Assembly: GCA_964596165.1 (NCBI GenBank) | Contig: CAZQTW010000045.1 | Coordinates: forward strand, 1 to 55,418 | From: CAYUQT01 sp964596165 | GTDB lineage: Bacteria > Planctomycetota > Phycisphaerae > UBA1845 > JAFGLZ01 | DNA: 55,418 bases | Reading direction: 5' to 3' | Part shown: in pieces, positions 1-7,995 of the stretch | Numbering within the stretch: the first letter of the stretch is position 1 | Layout: every line of letters begins with the position of its first letter | Notes under the pieces: model-generated | The model's input: the letters and a program-made list of their open reading frames with translations, nothing else | Told to the model about the DNA's origin: nothing | The model's database searches: none | Position numbers and translations under genes: made by a program

Positions 1-1
1 G

Positions 2-271
2 ATGATCTACGTTCCCGGCCAGCATGCCTGGCTCGATCTGCCGGACGTCGCGACGCTGAACGCCCCGAATCCGCTGATGGTGATCAACTGCAAGAAGGAC
101 CTTCTCTTCACCCCGGACGGGATGAAGGCGGCCGAGGACAAGATCGCCAGGGTCTACGCGAAGTTCGGCGGATCGGATCGATTCAAGTGCCGGTACTACG
201 ACGAGCCCCATTCCCTGAAGATCCCGGCGCAAGACGACGCCATCTCATGGCTTCAGAGGTGGCTGAAGTAA
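2..271 (+). CDS. Alpha/beta-hydrolase, C-terminal part (cut by window edge)
   Basis: Only the last 89 codons lie in the window, so the true start is upstream. The fragment has the layout of the end of an alpha/beta-hydrolase (dienelactone-hydrolase or acetyl-xylan-esterase-like). A strand is followed by KKDLLFT, where the Asp would be the catalytic acid. About 40 residues later comes DEPHSLK, where the His would complete the triad, and then a final helix ending ISWLQRWLK. The nucleophile elbow is outside the window, so the substrate cannot be named. The next gene converges from the other strand. Confidence 0.6.
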   Translation: MIYVPGQHAWLDLPDVATLNAPNPLMVINCKKDLLFTPDGMKAAEDKIARVYAKFGGSDRFKCRYYDEPHSLKIPAQDDAISWLQRWLK

Positions 272-514
272 GGCCGTTTTCGATCGGCCGCAGCCGGCCG
301 AGCGACGGCCCGATCGTGGCGGCCGGCGTGTCGCAGGCCCAACTCCGGCCGGCGGGGCATCCGCCGCCACACTCGTGCATGAAACGCCATACAAGACCTG
401 GACGATGGAAAAGCGACAGTTCGGGTGGGCGCCGGCCACCCCTCTTATCCGTGAAAGGCTATAGCCCTTCCACCGCGGCGCGCACTTGCGGCGGGCGCGG
501 GGTATTGACGCAGG

Positions 515-1381
515 TCAAGAGCTTGGAGGATCGATCGGTGGCGGGGCCGGTTCGGTGTGATGGGTCTTGCCATGGTCCGGGTGACCCGCGGCCGTGTAAA
601 GCCCCTCGATCGAGCATTCGAACACGCGACTCAACACCTCGTCGCTTAGACGGCCGGGCGTGTCATGAAAATGCAGTCGTCGATTCAAGCAGGCGATGCG
701 TTGACAACTCGACATGACGGTCTGGAGATCGTGCGAAACGACCACCAGGGTAACGTCGAACACTATCTTGATGTCGTTGAGCACCTGCCGCAGGATGGCC
801 TGTCCGGGTTGGTCCACGCCCACCGTCGGCTCATCGAGCATCAGGATGGGCGGCTTGGCGACGAGGGCCCGCGCGATGATGGCCCGCTGTTGTTGACCGC
901 CGGAGAGTGCGCCGATGGGTCGGTCGGCGAGCGAATCGATCCTCAGGATCCGCATCACATGGTCCGCGTAGTCCCGGTCTTCGCTTGAGAATGGGCGAAG
1001 CATTCCCGTCTTCCCGACCAGACCCATGCAAACGACCTGTCGAACGCTGACGGGAAACGTCCAATCGATTTGCTGTCGCTGAGGGACCCAGCCGATCACC
1101 CGGCCGTGCCGTCGGGCCTCGGTCGGCGACATCCCCAAGACGCGCACGCTGCCGGTGTAGTCCTCCAAGAGTCCCAGCACGATTTTGAGGAGCGTGGTCT
1201 TCCCGGCCCCGTTGGGGCCCACAATAGCGAGAGTGGACCCGATCGTCAGGTGGAGGTGGATGTCTTCCAACGCCACGGTACCTTCGGGGTATCGGTACGA
1301 AACGCCGTCGATGCAGATCGCCTCATCACCGACGTGCCTGTCGCCAACGTAGTCGGCCTTCTTGCCCGGGGGTTTGCTCAT
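515..1381 (-). CDS. znuC: Zinc/manganese-type ABC transporter ATP-binding protein
   Basis: A 288-aa ABC ATPase of the metal (Mn/Zn/Fe chelate) family. It shows Walker A GPNGAGKTT, the Q-loop region WVPQRQQIDW, the signature LSGGQQQRAIIARAL, Walker B ILMLDEPTVGVD and the H-loop VVVSHD. It energises uptake of a divalent metal delivered by the binding protein encoded 28 bp upstream. The C-terminal 40 residues carry several His and Pro residues and extend past the usual ATPase core. No membrane permease follows; downstream lie about 240 bp of non-coding DNA and then an unrelated hydrolase. Zinc is inferred from the binding protein and the divergent Fur-family gene; manganese is possible. Confidence 0.85.
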   Translation of the reverse strand: MSKPPGKKADYVGDRHVGDEAICIDGVSYRYPEGTVALEDIHLHLTIGSTLAIVGPNGAGKTTLLKIVLGLLEDYTGSVRVLGMSPTEARRHGRVIGWVPQRQQIDWTFPVSVRQVVCMGLVGKTGMLRPFSSEDRDYADHVMRILRIDSLADRPIGALSGGQQQRAIIARALVAKPPILMLDEPTVGVDQPGQAILRQVLNDIKIVFDVTLVVVSHDLQTVMSSCQRIACLNRRLHFHDTPGRLSDEVLSRVFECSIEGLYTAAGHPDHGKTHHTEPAPPPIDPPSS

Positions 1382-1409
1382 GCCGTCTTTACCCGTTTGA
1401 TTCCTGGCG

Positions 1410-2375
1410 CTATTGGGACAAGGCCGCCACGAACGTGTCGAGATTGGTCTTCATCAACGCGATATAACCGTCACGGCCAGGGACGCCGGCGGCGCCAATC
1501 GGATCGAGGATCGCGGTTTCAACGCCCGCCTGGCGCGCGATGGCCTCCATGCGTTCGCGAGGGAACTGGGGTTCGCCGAAGACAACCTTGACCCGGTGCC
1601 TTTTGATGAACGCGATCAACTCCTCCATCCGTTTGGGGCCGGACTCTTCCGCATGGGTATGACGAAGCGCGAGCTGCTTGAGGCCATAGCGGTCGGCGAA
1701 GAGGCCGAAGGCCGCATGCAAGGTCACGAACTCCTTTCGGGGCAGTCCTTTCAGCCGATCGGCGCAGAGCTTATCCAGGTCGTCCAGCTCCTTACGAAAC
1801 CGCCGGGCGTTTGCGCGATAGGTTTCGGCTTCCGGCGGGTCGAGTTGGCAAAGGGCATCCGCCATCCGATCGCAGAACCCCATCATCATGACCGGGTCGA
1901 GCCATGTATGGGGATCCGTTCCCTCGTGACCTTCGGGATCGTCGTGGTCATGCTCCTCCGGGAGATGCTGCGAGGCGGGCGGACGGGTCGGTCCGTTAGC
2001 CGGGGAACCGAGGTCGAGGATCCTCGGCGCCCTCGCGCCCGAAGCCATCGCGCTGCGGCGGGCCCAGTCGTCCACGCCCCGTCCGACCAGGACGAGCAGT
2101 CGCGAACCGGCCAGCCTCTCCGCCAAGAGGGGCGTCGGTTCGTACCCGTGGGGCGTCTGCCCGGGCGGTAGGAGCGTGGTCACTTCGACACGATCTCCCC
2201 CGATTTGCTTTAGGGCATCGGCAATCGGAAAAATGCCGGCGGCGACCGGCAATCGACCGCCGTTTCGGACGGTTCGGTCGGCCGACGGAGGTCTTTCACA
2301 CGCGACGATTGTCAGTGTGAGACAACCCCATCCGCACGCGAGGCCATGCTGAAAAAGGGTGGCCTTGATCCTCAT
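1410..2375 (-). CDS. znuA: Metal ABC transporter substrate-binding lipoprotein (ZnuA/TroA family)
   Basis: A 321-aa cluster A-I metal-binding protein. The chosen start (MRIKATLFQ) gives a lipoprotein signal ending LTIVAC, so the mature protein is tethered outside the membrane. Family marks include PHGYEPTP (first metal-ligand His), an acidic His-rich loop HLPEEHDHDDPEGHEG just before HTWLDP (second His), LHAAFG (third His) and FGEPQFP with the acidic ligand near the end. The His-rich loop is typical of zinc-specific members. It lies directly upstream of the ATPase gene and is divergent from a Fur-family regulator, which fits zinc-repressed uptake. A longer in-frame start at 2423 exists but would place 16 extra residues before the signal peptide. 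Confidence 0.88.
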   Translation of the reverse strand: MRIKATLFQHGLACGWGCLTLTIVACERPPSADRTVRNGGRLPVAAGIFPIADALKQIGGDRVEVTTLLPPGQTPHGYEPTPLLAERLAGSRLLVLVGRGVDDWARRSAMASGARAPRILDLGSPANGPTRPPASQHLPEEHDHDDPEGHEGTDPHTWLDPVMMMGFCDRMADALCQLDPPEAETYRANARRFRKELDDLDKLCADRLKGLPRKEFVTLHAAFGLFADRYGLKQLALRHTHAEESGPKRMEELIAFIKRHRVKVVFGEPQFPRERMEAIARQAGVETAILDPIGAAGVPGRDGYIALMKTNLDTFVAALSQ

Positions 2376-2419
2376 CGAGAGAGCTCCCCGGCACGTCGAG
2401 CGTGCCGCACGTCCTACAT

Positions 2420-2441
2420 GCATATCATTTGCATTATCATA
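2420..2441. promoter_or_regulatory. Candidate Zur/Fur operator: tandem 11-bp repeat between znuA and fur
   Basis: An AT-rich patch in GC-rich surroundings holds two abutting copies of nearly the same 11-mer, GCATATCATTT and GCATTATCATA. On the minus strand a TATGAT -10-like box (2441-2436) falls inside it, preceded by TTGACC (2466-2461) at a long 19-bp spacing. On the plus strand TATCAT occurs twice. A repressor bound here could shut off znuA and its own gene together. The repeat is seen directly; the role is inferred from position. Confidence 0.5.
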
Positions 2442-2523
2442 CCCTCGGAACCCCCTCGGCGGTCAAGAGGTCGTGCGCGTTACCGGTTTGATCCTCGTCA
2501 CATTCCCGACTAGACTGGACCCC

Positions 2524-2964
2524 ATGCCGACACGGCGACAGACCGAGAGGCGTTCGTGGGCGGAACGGCTACGTCGCGAGGGACTTCGCATGACCTGTTG
2601 CCGACGGGGTTTGTTCGCCGTTCTGGAGGAGGGGGCGATACCGGCCACCGTCGAGCAGTTGGCCGAGGCGGTGAACCGACTTCATAAGAACCACGGTCAC
2701 GACTTGTCGACCATCTATCGAAACGTCGAGATTCTTCAGGCCGCCGGCATCGTGCGTCGAGTGGATTTTGGGGACGGTACCGCGCGCTACGAGCTTGATG
2801 AGGGTCATAACCACTATGTTCGCTGCGTCAAGTGCGGCAAGACCGTGGCGATCGGAGGGTGTGACCTGGCCGGCTTGAACCGCCAGGTGGAACAACAACT
2901 GGGCTATGTGGTAACCGGCCACCATCTCCATCTGACGGGTCTCTGCCGGCGGTGTCGCCGCTAG
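2524..2964 (+). CDS. zur: Fur-family metalloregulator, probably Zur
   Basis: A 146-aa Fur-family repressor with an N-terminal winged helix (recognition helix near HDLSTIYRNVE, residues 59-69) and a C-terminal dimerisation domain. The structural zinc site is visible as two CxxC pairs, CVKC (101-104) and CRRC (141-144). His-rich stretches HKNHGHD and GHNHYVRC supply the regulatory metal ligands. The ATG at 2524 was chosen because it matches family length; the open frame runs further upstream through the operator region without a better start. Its position divergent to a zinc-type ABC operon argues for zinc sensing rather than iron. PerR or Fur roles are not excluded. Confidence 0.82.
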   Translation: MPTRRQTERRSWAERLRREGLRMTCCRRGLFAVLEEGAIPATVEQLAEAVNRLHKNHGHDLSTIYRNVEILQAAGIVRRVDFGDGTARYELDEGHNHYVRCVKCGKTVAIGGCDLAGLNRQVEQQLGYVVTGHHLHLTGLCRRCRR

Positions 2965-3100
2965 GGAGGCGCCGGCGCGTGCGTTTCCGGTATCAAGACG
3001 GTATGTCGATCGCATCTTTCTTTTTCTTGCACACCGAAAACGCGGCTGTCTGGACACGTCAAGATGCCCCCGGATAGGCTATCACCCGCGCTACCCGAGA

Positions 3101-3156
3101 GTCGGTCTGCGCAGACCGGCGTCGGGTCGGCGCCGATGTGAACCTTTAACGGGTTC
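3101..3156. promoter_or_regulatory. Cluster of inverted repeats upstream of the TPP enzyme gene
   Basis: Three symmetrical elements lie one after another in the 34-90 bases before the start codon at 3190. They are a perfect 16-bp palindrome CGGTCTGCGCAGACCG (3103-3118), a 10-bp palindrome TCGGCGCCGA (3127-3136) and a hairpin GAACC/GGTTC (3140-3144 with 3152-3156). They could be operator sites or a structured leader. No clear -35/-10 pair was found to decide between these. Confidence 0.35.
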
Positions 3157-3189
3157 CATGAATACCGTCATCCATTTGGAGCACAGGCC

Positions 3190-4992
3190 ATGCAACTGAC
3201 CGGTGGACAGATCATCGCGGAGTACCTGGTCGCCGAAGGCGTGCCGTACGTGGCGGGGATTCCGGGCCACGGCTGTCTGGGATTGGTGGATGCCTTCTTG
3301 GACCGGCGCGAACGAATCGGCCTGATCCAACCCCGATGCGAAAACGGGGCGGTCTACTTGGCGGATGGCTACTTCCGAGCTTCAGGCCGGCCGCTGGGCG
3401 TATTCACGAGCATCGGTCCCGGTGCGATCAACACGGCCATCGGTGTTGCCACCGCCTACGTCGACTCGACGGCCATGCTGGTCCTTACCGGCGACACACA
3501 CACGCACATGATGGGCAAGGGCGTGCTTCAGGAGATTGAGCGGCGGCAGGATTCGGCGTTCACGAACATCCTGGCGCCGATCACGAAACGTCACTGGCGT
3601 GCGACACATCCCGATCAACTGCCCAATATTCTGTGGCGGGCGTTCAACGAGATGCTGACGGGGCGCAAAGGACCGGTGCTGATCTCGCTTCCGATGGACG
3701 TGCAAGCCGCGGCGGCGGATGTGGCGCTGCCGGTACCCGCGGAGCATCGAGGCGTCGACCGTGCCACGGGAGACGTGGGCGCGGTCGCCCGGGCGGCGAC
3801 CTTGCTCGTCCAAGCCAAGAGGCCGGTTATCCTGGCGGGCGGCGGGATCAACAGCAGCCAGGCGTGGGAGGAGTTGATCGCGGTGGCCGAGTTCCTCGGC
3901 GCGGCGGTCGTGACGACCTTCCAGGGCAAGGGCTGCTTCCCGGAGGATCACGAGCTGGCCGGCTGGCTGACCGGCGCCAAGGGCACGTCGTGTGGCATTC
4001 ATCTTGCCACTCACGCCGACGTAATGCTGGCGGTTGGCTGCCGATTCGCCGATGAAACGACCTCGTCGTATCGGCCCGGCGCGGCGCTCAGAATTCCGCC
4101 GACCCAATTGATTCACCTGGATATCGACAGCGGTGAGATCGGCAAGAATTACCCGGTAACGGTGGGGATTGTCGGTGATGCTAAGGCCACACTGGCGGAA
4201 CTCCTGCGCTGCCTGAAGGCGGAGCACAAGGCTCGGGACTACCGTTCCGGCGAGTACTTCGCGGAGATCCGGCGCGTTCGGCAGGAATGGCTCTCGCGCA
4301 TTGCCCAGTGGGCCGACGATTCGAAGGATCCGATGATGATCACGTCGCTTCTGCGTGAGATTCGCCGGTTTCTCGATCGCGACGCCATTGTGGTCAGCAG
4401 CAGCGGGAACACGCAGGCGCAGATTCTTCAGGAGTTTCCGTTCTATCTACCCCGGACGAACATCACGACCGGGGGCTTCAGCACGATGGGTTGGTCGTTC
4501 CCCGCCGCGATGGGCGCCAAGCTCGCCTGTCCGAAACGTCAAGTCGTCGCGATCATGGGCGACGGCGACTACATGATGACGATGGCCGAACTGGCCACCG
4601 CGGTCCAGCACGGCATCGCCACTGTGACGGTCATAGCGAACAACGTGGGCTGGCACAGCATCAAGGATCTTCAGGTTGCCGTATTGGGCGCCGAACGGGC
4701 CCACCACGTGGAGTTCCTCGACAAAACGGGACAGGCCTACACGCCGAACTTCGCCGAAGCGGCCAAGGCTTTTGGTGCGCATGGAGAACGAATCACGAGG
4801 AGCTCGCAGGTGCGTCCGGCGCTGGAGCGTGCGTTCGCCGCCGGCAAGCCGGCGGTCATCGAGGCCATGTGCCAGCGCGAGCATCCCTATACCGGCTCGC
4901 CGGCGGTCGGGTGGTGGGATGTGCCGATTCCGGCTTACCTGACCGATCGCCGGGCACGTTACGAAAGGGAGCGGGCGGAAGAGCGCATATAG
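3190..4992 (+). CDS. Thiamine-diphosphate-dependent enzyme, acetolactate-synthase-like
   Basis: A 600-aa protein with the three-domain build of the acetolactate synthase/benzoylformate decarboxylase superfamily. The N-terminal PYR domain has the ThDP-activating glutamate at E51 in RCENGAVYLADGY. A central domain follows (about residues 200-340), then the PP domain with the ThDP motif GDGDYMMT (from 457) ending NN at 484-485. The start has GGAG 8 bp upstream. It would catalyse a carboligation, decarboxylation or C-C hydrolysis of a 2-oxo acid or dione. It is not a plain IlvB: the usual HEQGA around the Glu is replaced by CENGA, and no small regulatory subunit follows. A paralogue, IolD, lies at 9044-10912. 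The substrate is unknown. Confidence 0.75.
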   Translation: MQLTGGQIIAEYLVAEGVPYVAGIPGHGCLGLVDAFLDRRERIGLIQPRCENGAVYLADGYFRASGRPLGVFTSIGPGAINTAIGVATAYVDSTAMLVLTGDTHTHMMGKGVLQEIERRQDSAFTNILAPITKRHWRATHPDQLPNILWRAFNEMLTGRKGPVLISLPMDVQAAAADVALPVPAEHRGVDRATGDVGAVARAATLLVQAKRPVILAGGGINSSQAWEELIAVAEFLGAAVVTTFQGKGCFPEDHELAGWLTGAKGTSCGIHLATHADVMLAVGCRFADETTSSYRPGAALRIPPTQLIHLDIDSGEIGKNYPVTVGIVGDAKATLAELLRCLKAEHKARDYRSGEYFAEIRRVRQEWLSRIAQWADDSKDPMMITSLLREIRRFLDRDAIVVSSSGNTQAQILQEFPFYLPRTNITTGGFSTMGWSFPAAMGAKLACPKRQVVAIMGDGDYMMTMAELATAVQHGIATVTVIANNVGWHSIKDLQVAVLGAERAHHVEFLDKTGQAYTPNFAEAAKAFGAHGERITRSSQVRPALERAFAAGKPAVIEAMCQREHPYTGSPAVGWWDVPIPAYLTDRRARYERERAEERI

Positions 4993-5091
4993 CAGAACAT
5001 CGAGGCTGCAAGGATTCCAGACATCGGAGGCGGATGCGCATGAGGGCCTTACCTTGTGGGGAAACGATGTAAGGCCGACAGGGAGAGAGCC

Positions 5092-5379
5092 ATGGGTGAC
5101 GTGTTTCCTTCACAGAAGACGGAAGAACCGCCGAGCATGCGGCAACAATTGGCGGTCGATCGGACGATGTTGGCCAATGAGAGAACACTGCTGGCCTACG
5201 TCCGTACCGCCCTTGGGTTGCTGCTTGTCGGCTTGGCGATTCTCCATTTTCCCGGGAACGGGTGGTCGGCCGTCGCGGGTGGAATCTTCGCGGCAGGGGC
5301 GGTTGCGACGGTGGGAATCGGGGTCGCCAGCTACAGGCGAACCGCCAAGAGAATCACCGCCGTGGCGACGGACCTTTGA
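5092..5379 (+). CDS. DUF202 (YidH-type) small membrane protein
   Basis: A 95-aa protein with the DUF202 signature LAVDRTMLANERTLLAYVRT (residues 20-39), followed by two hydrophobic segments (about 40-58 and 61-80) and a basic tail. ATG 5092 is preceded by GGGAGAGAG at good spacing; a GTG at 5056 in the same frame lacks this. DUF202 proteins are small inner-membrane proteins of unknown function. The gene sits 99 bp after the TPP enzyme, but a shared transcript cannot be shown. Confidence 0.8.
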   Translation: MGDVFPSQKTEEPPSMRQQLAVDRTMLANERTLLAYVRTALGLLLVGLAILHFPGNGWSAVAGGIFAAGAVATVGIGVASYRRTAKRITAVATDL

Positions 5380-5542
5380 TGCGTCTCAGATAGGCGCCGG
5401 GGCGCAGGAGTGTGACGCCTTGTATCGTCTTCCCGAAGTATGCTCCGAAATGCCTCTTGTCACCCGTCAAGAGACAGGTTGCGCCGCTCCGCATGGCCGC
5501 TAGAAGCATAGGGTGGTCTTTCGTTGGAAGGGAAACGTCGTC
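5354..5542 (-). pseudogene. Truncated PIN-domain gene (C-terminal remnant)
   Basis: On the minus strand, between the DUF202 and YjbQ-family genes, about 62 codons read as the end of a PIN-domain ribonuclease. LPTKDHPMLLAAMRSGATCL is followed by LTGDKRHF and then GVTLLRPGAYL. The D-P-x-L-AA-x-x-x-GA-x-x-L-x-TGD-x-x-x-F pattern is the C-terminal half of VapC/PIN proteins, with TGD holding late acidic metal ligands. The N-terminal half with the first acidic residues is missing: upstream the frame runs into DNA that is antisense to the YjbQ gene. No start codon or antitoxin gene is present, so it is a decayed relic. Confidence 0.65.
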
Positions 5543-5555
5543 CGGAGATACTGGT

Positions 5556-5975
5556 ATGAAGTCATATCGCGAAGAACTGTGGTTCAACGTGAAGGATCGG
5601 CGAGGGTACATCAACATCACGTCGCAGGTGGAGGATGCCGTTCGCAAGAGCGGCGTTCGCGAGGGGCTGGTGCTCGTCAACGCCATGCACATTACGGCCA
5701 GTGTGTACATCAACGACAATGAGTCCGGTCTGCTGGCCGACTATGACGACTGGCTTGAGAAGCTTGCCCCTCACGAACCGGTCAGCCACTATCGACATAA
5801 CCGCACCGGCGAGGACAACGGCGATGCGCACCTTAAACGTCAGGTCATGGGCCGCGAAGTGGTCGTGGCGATCACCGAGGGCAGGCTCGACTTCGGTCCT
5901 TGGGAGCAGATCTTCTACGCCGAATTTGACGGCCGCCGGCGAAAGCGGGTTCTGGTGAAGGTCATCGGGGAATGA
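5556..5975 (+). CDS. YjbQ/UPF0047 family protein (secondary thiamine-phosphate synthase family)
   Basis: A 139-aa protein matching the YjbQ fold. It shows INITSQVEDAVRKSG, the conserved NAMHITASVYIND segment, HYRHN, GEDNGDAHLKRQVMG (the GDAHLK signature) and EGRLDFGPWEQIFYAEFDG near the end. Members have weak thiamine-phosphate synthase activity in vitro; their real cellular role is unsettled. ATG 5556 follows GGAG at 5543. The open frame upstream of it is the antisense of a PIN-domain remnant and not part of this protein. Length equals the family norm. Confidence 0.88.
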   Translation: MKSYREELWFNVKDRRGYINITSQVEDAVRKSGVREGLVLVNAMHITASVYINDNESGLLADYDDWLEKLAPHEPVSHYRHNRTGEDNGDAHLKRQVMGREVVVAITEGRLDFGPWEQIFYAEFDGRRRKRVLVKVIGE

Positions 5976-5977
5976 GA

Positions 5978-6069
5978 ACAGGGAATAGGGCGCAGGGTTC
6001 CACGGCAAAGCGGGCTCGACGTCTTGCGATCAACCCCCTATTCCCTATGCCCGACACCCTATTCCCTGT
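5978..6069. repeat. Intergenic repeat array of CCCTATTCCCT units (direct and inverted)
   Basis: Between two convergent genes, ACAGGGAATAGGG (5978-5990) is the exact reverse complement of CCCTATTCCCTGT (6057-6069). A further direct copy, CCCTATTCCCT, lies at 6036-6046. The outer pair could form a 13-bp stem. There is no U-tract, so it is not a classical terminator. It looks like a dispersed intergenic repeat or a factor-dependent bidirectional stop. Confidence 0.6.
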
Positions 6070-6108
6070 ACGTAGTGTGTCCTCACGATATGGGAGTGTG
6101 CGGATGTG

Positions 6109-6882
6109 CTATCCCGCCAGCCATCCCCCATCAACGTAGAGGATCTGTCCGGTCATGAAGCTGCTGGCGTCGGAGGCGAGGTAGACCGCCGCCCCGGCGA
6201 GGTCGTCGGGCCGGCCCCATCGTTTCATCGGGGTTCGCGACGCCACCCAGTCGCAGAATTGCGGATTGTTCTGCAATGGATCGGTCAGATCGGTCGCGAT
6301 GTAGCCCGGTCCGATACCATTGACGCGAACGCCTCGGGCGGCCCACTCGACGGCGAGGGCCTTCGTCAGCATCTTGACCCCGCCCTTGCTCGCGTTGTAC
6401 GCGGCGATGGTAGCCCGTCCCATCTCGCTGGTCAGCGAGCAGATATTGATGATCGATCCCCGGCCGGCCTCGAGCATGGGTCGAGCGACACGCTGAGTCA
6501 GGGCAAACACGCTGCGAAGGTTCAGGTCCAGGATCCGATCCCAGTCGGCCAGGTCGAATGTTTCGGAAGGACTTCGGATCGTGGTGCCGGCGTTGTTGAC
6601 GAGCACGTCGATTCGGCCGTGCCATTCGAGCGTTCGTTCGACCAACGTCTTACGGACTTGATCCTCCGCCACGTCTCCCCATACGCCCCTTGCCTGGATA
6701 CCCTCAGCGGCCAGTTGCCGCAAAGCCTCTTCGCCCACGTCGGGTCGTCTTGCGGCCAGCATCACGCTTGCGCCGGCCTCGCCCAGGGCTCGGGCGATGG
6801 CAAACCCGATGCCGCGGGACCCACCCGTCACGATGGCCACGCGGCCGTCCAACCGAAACGTATCAATCACCGACTTGCCCAT
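6109..6882 (-). CDS. SDR-family NAD(P)-dependent oxidoreductase (KduD/gluconate 5-dehydrogenase-like)
   Basis: A 257-aa classical short-chain dehydrogenase. It has the cofactor motif TGGSRGIG near the N-terminus, the NNAG motif, the catalytic Ser in NICSLTS and the YNASK Tyr-x-x-x-Lys pair. It ends with GQILYVDGGW, typical of SDRs acting on sugar acids. The start at 6882 follows AGGAG. As the last gene of the iol operon, 69 bp after iolC, it probably oxidises or reduces an inositol, keto-inositol or sugar-acid intermediate. The overall look is closest to gluconate 5-dehydrogenase or 2-deoxy-D-gluconate 3-dehydrogenase. The exact substrate is inferred from context only. Confidence 0.82.
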   Translation of the reverse strand: MGKSVIDTFRLDGRVAIVTGGSRGIGFAIARALGEAGASVMLAARRPDVGEEALRQLAAEGIQARGVWGDVAEDQVRKTLVERTLEWHGRIDVLVNNAGTTIRSPSETFDLADWDRILDLNLRSVFALTQRVARPMLEAGRGSIINICSLTSEMGRATIAAYNASKGGVKMLTKALAVEWAARGVRVNGIGPGYIATDLTDPLQNNPQFCDWVASRTPMKRWGRPDDLAGAAVYLASDASSFMTGQILYVDGGWLAG

Positions 6883-6951
6883 CGTGTCTCCTATGCTCAA
6901 TCGGAGCTGCAACCGTTGGGGAAAGACAACTACGACCGGTTGCGTGGTACC

Positions 6952-7995
6952 TCAGAATCCGCCTCTTGCCTTGATCCAGTCTATCGTTTCCTGCTCGTAC
7001 GGCATGTCGTTCGCACAGGCCTGTCGCGTGACGACGATTGCGCCGACCGCATTGGCCATACGGAGTGACCGCTGCCAATCCCAACCCTTCAGAAGGCCGT
7101 AGATCAGGCCGCTGGCGTAGCCGTCGCCCGCGCCGAGGATGTTGCAGACCTCGACTTTGAACGGATCGGCGCGGACGACACTCCCATCGGCCACGTAGAC
7201 AGAGGAACCCCGCGTCCCCTGCTTCAGCACGACAGCCCCGGCGCCGCAGTTCAGCAGCGTCTGCATCGCGGCCGACACATCGCCCTCAACCCGCGGGTCG
7301 GAGACCTGCGAGTGGGAGATGGAGACCTGCGATACCTCTCGCACGGCGGTGGCCTTGATCTCGTCTTCCGAACCGACGGCAATGTCCACAAGATGCAGGA
7401 TCGACCTCACCACGACGCCGAAGGCGCGTGGGTCGTGCCATTGGTCGGCGCGGAAGTCGATGTCGAGGATCACGACCGCGCCGTTTGCGCGTGCATGCTC
7501 GGCCGCGTAGATCGTCGCGCTGCGGCTGGGCTCCTTGCTCAGCCCCGTGCCGGTAATAAAGATCGCCCGTGTGTCGGTGAGCGGGGCGGCGATCGCGTCG
7601 TCGATGGTCAACTCGATGTCGGCGCAGCCGCTGCGATAGTAGACCAACGGAAACTTGTCCGGCGGCTCGATGCCCAACACCACGGCGCTGGTGCGAAAGC
7701 CCTTCTTCCGCGGAATGAACCGTGTCTCAACCCCTTCGTTGTTGAGGAACTTCAGCATGAAATCGGCCACGGGGTCGTCGCCCATCGCCGTCAGCAAGGC
7801 GGGCTTGAGACCGAGGCGTCGCGTCCCGACGCTGACGTTGGTCGGGCAGCCGCCGACGAACGCGGCGAAGGTCTTGATGTCCGCGAAGGCCGCGCCGATG
7901 TCGTTGGAGTAGAGATCGATCGAACTGCGACCCATGGGGAGCACGTCGTACCGGCGCCCCGTTGGGGCGACAGGCGGTCTCAAGGATGCACTCAT
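6952..7995 (-). CDS. iolC: 5-dehydro-2-deoxygluconokinase (PfkB family)
   Basis: A 347-aa PfkB-family kinase. The N-terminal GRSSIDLYSNDIGAAFAD and GGCPTNVSVGTRRLGLKPAL blocks are characteristic of IolC. The C-terminal PfkB motif ILGAGDGYASGLIYGLL contains the catalytic Asp of GAGD. It phosphorylates 5-dehydro-2-deoxy-D-gluconate made by IolB. Its ATG overlaps the iolB stop (ATGA, 7995-7992) and has an AGGAAGG box inside iolB, so the two are translationally coupled. The aldolase (IolJ) that normally follows in the pathway is not in the window. Confidence 0.92.
   Translation of the reverse strand: MSASLRPPVAPTGRRYDVLPMGRSSIDLYSNDIGAAFADIKTFAAFVGGCPTNVSVGTRRLGLKPALLTAMGDDPVADFMLKFLNNEGVETRFIPRKKGFRTSAVVLGIEPPDKFPLVYYRSGCADIELTIDDAIAAPLTDTRAIFITGTGLSKEPSRSATIYAAEHARANGAVVILDIDFRADQWHDPRAFGVVVRSILHLVDIAVGSEDEIKATAVREVSQVSISHSQVSDPRVEGDVSAAMQTLLNCGAGAVVLKQGTRGSSVYVADGSVVRADPFKVEVCNILGAGDGYASGLIYGLLKGWDWQRSLRMANAVGAIVVTRQACANDMPYEQETIDWIKARGGF

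Noticed and set aside
2359..2523. N-terminal extension of the Fur-family regulator
   Set aside because: The open frame continues upstream through the operator region, but the extra 55 residues have no family similarity and would include promoter DNA.
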